Assembly: GCA_028288875.1 (NCBI GenBank)
Contig: JAQGHK010000510.1
Span: forward strand, 1 to 6,812
Direction: 5' to 3'
Source of the DNA: Phycisphaerales bacterium
GTDB lineage: Bacteria; Planctomycetota; Phycisphaerae; Tepidisphaerales; Tepidisphaeraceae
Length of the DNA stretch: 6,812 nucleotides
Shown here: positions 6,458 to 6,812 of the stretch, one piece after another
How the letters are laid out: every line of letters begins with the position of its first letter
Position numbering within the stretch: the stretch's first letter is position 1
The notes under the pieces: model-generated
The model's input: only the letters and a program-made list of their open reading frames with translations
Told to the model about the DNA's origin: nothing
The model's database searches: none
Position numbers and translations under genes: made by a program

Positions 6458-6812
6458 ATCGGGCGGACCGCGAAGTATTGGCCGGACTTCACCTGGCCAG
6501 CGGTGAGCGTCGTTGTCAGCGGGCCATTCTTAGTCGGCGACGATTGGCTCCAACCGGCGGGCACGACTTCGCGCACGACGACCGCACCGGTATTCAGTTT
6601 CGAGAATTCGAACAAGCCGTTCTTGCCGGTGACCTGGGTCGGCTCGTTGGCGTCGCGCGTGCCGTCGTTATCCAGATCAAGCCAAACCGTTCGGCCGACG
6701 ATGCCCACCTCGCCGTTGTTCCATTTGCCGTCCTTGTTGGCGTCGTTGATCACATAGCCACGGAACACGGCGGTGCCGCCTGACGGCGGCGGTGGTGGTG
6801 GCGGAGGAGGTG
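6454..6812 (-). CDS. C-terminal end of a secreted protein with a SdrD-B-like module, partial
   Basis: Only the last 118 codons are inside the window; the N-terminal part lies beyond 6812. An apparent GTG start at 6768 is internal, because the same frame continues upstream through T, G, G and S into at least nine prolines. The visible part is therefore a proline linker (6784-6812), then one SdrD-B-like module beginning FRGYVINDANKDGKWNNGE, with a second Asp-rich loop DLDNDGTRDANE and the ending VREVVPAGW. Both loops fit calcium-binding patterns. The architecture copies the end of the dehydrogenase at 3626-5368 (about 60% identity over 103 residues). The catalytic or binding domain of this protein is unknown; it may be another propeller enzyme or any exported protein sharing the tail. 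It ends tail-to-tail with the Gfo/Idh gene, overlapping by four bases. Confidence 0.85.
   Translation of the reverse strand, partial: PPPPPPPPPSGGTAVFRGYVINDANKDGKWNNGEVGIVGRTVWLDLDNDGTRDANEPTQVTGKNGLFEFSKLNTGAVVVREVVPAGWSQSSPTKNGPLTTTLTAGQVKSGQYFAVRPI
6457..6765 (-). repeat. SdrD-B-like C-terminal module, copy 2 (inverted partner of 5057-5365)
   Basis: Ungapped protein match to the end of the dehydrogenase, in opposite orientation. The match extends to the very last residues (TAGQVKSG versus TTGQVKSG, then about eight residues to the stop in both), so the two proteins share a common tail and not just a domain core. At DNA level it is diverged apart from short stretches, the longest noticed being 19 bases. 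Confidence 0.85.
6784..6812 (-). repeat. Polyproline linker tract, truncated by the window end
   Basis: Nine complete proline codons (CCG, CCA and CCT mixed) are visible and the tract runs off the window. It occupies the same position relative to the final module as the 13-proline tract in the dehydrogenase. Confidence 0.85.

Overview
The window looks like a piece of a high-GC planctomycete chromosome, most likely from the Phycisphaerae/Tepidisphaerales side of the phylum. This is an inference. It rests on a secreted-type protein that opens with an LEPR-like motif (LEGMESRRLFAA), on paired extracellular SdrD-B-like modules behind proline tracts, on a Cys-type sulfatase, on a sigma-54 gene, and on the near absence of Shine-Dalgarno sequences. 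No rRNA, tRNA, CRISPR array, IS element or phage gene was seen.

Layout: (1) 2-1513, plus strand: an arylsulfatase-type sulfatase whose 5' end lies before the window. (2) 1514-1914: a 401-base gap between convergent genes, with no credible gene but a run of inverted repeats, including a perfect 12-bp GC hairpin and a hairpin next to the rpoN stop. (3) 1915-3420, minus strand: rpoN (sigma-54), complete. (4) 3421-3625: a divergent intergenic region with a plausible rpoN promoter and the ribosome binding site of the next gene. (5) 3626-5368, plus strand: a glucose/sorbosone dehydrogenase-type beta-propeller fused to two calcium-loop SdrD-B-like modules separated by 13 prolines. (6) 5426-6457, plus strand: a Gfo/Idh/MocA oxidoreductase. 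(7) 6454-6812, minus strand: the C-terminal end of another secreted protein, with a proline tract and a final SdrD-B-like module about 60% identical to the one ending the dehydrogenase.

The sulfatase, sugar dehydrogenase and Gfo/Idh oxidoreductase suit a saprophytic planctomycete that desulfates and oxidises polysaccharide sugars, but there is no single operon. Only the dehydrogenase and the Gfo/Idh gene are co-oriented and close (57 bases). rpoN is a housekeeping regulator that seems to sit here by chance.

Most of the window is ordinary. The points most worth a second look are the matched C-terminal tail shared by two convergent genes, the LEPR-like start of the dehydrogenase, the CTAG overlap that gives both convergent genes their TAG stop, and the hairpin-rich gap between the sulfatase and rpoN. 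I found no convincing evidence of a previously undescribed system.
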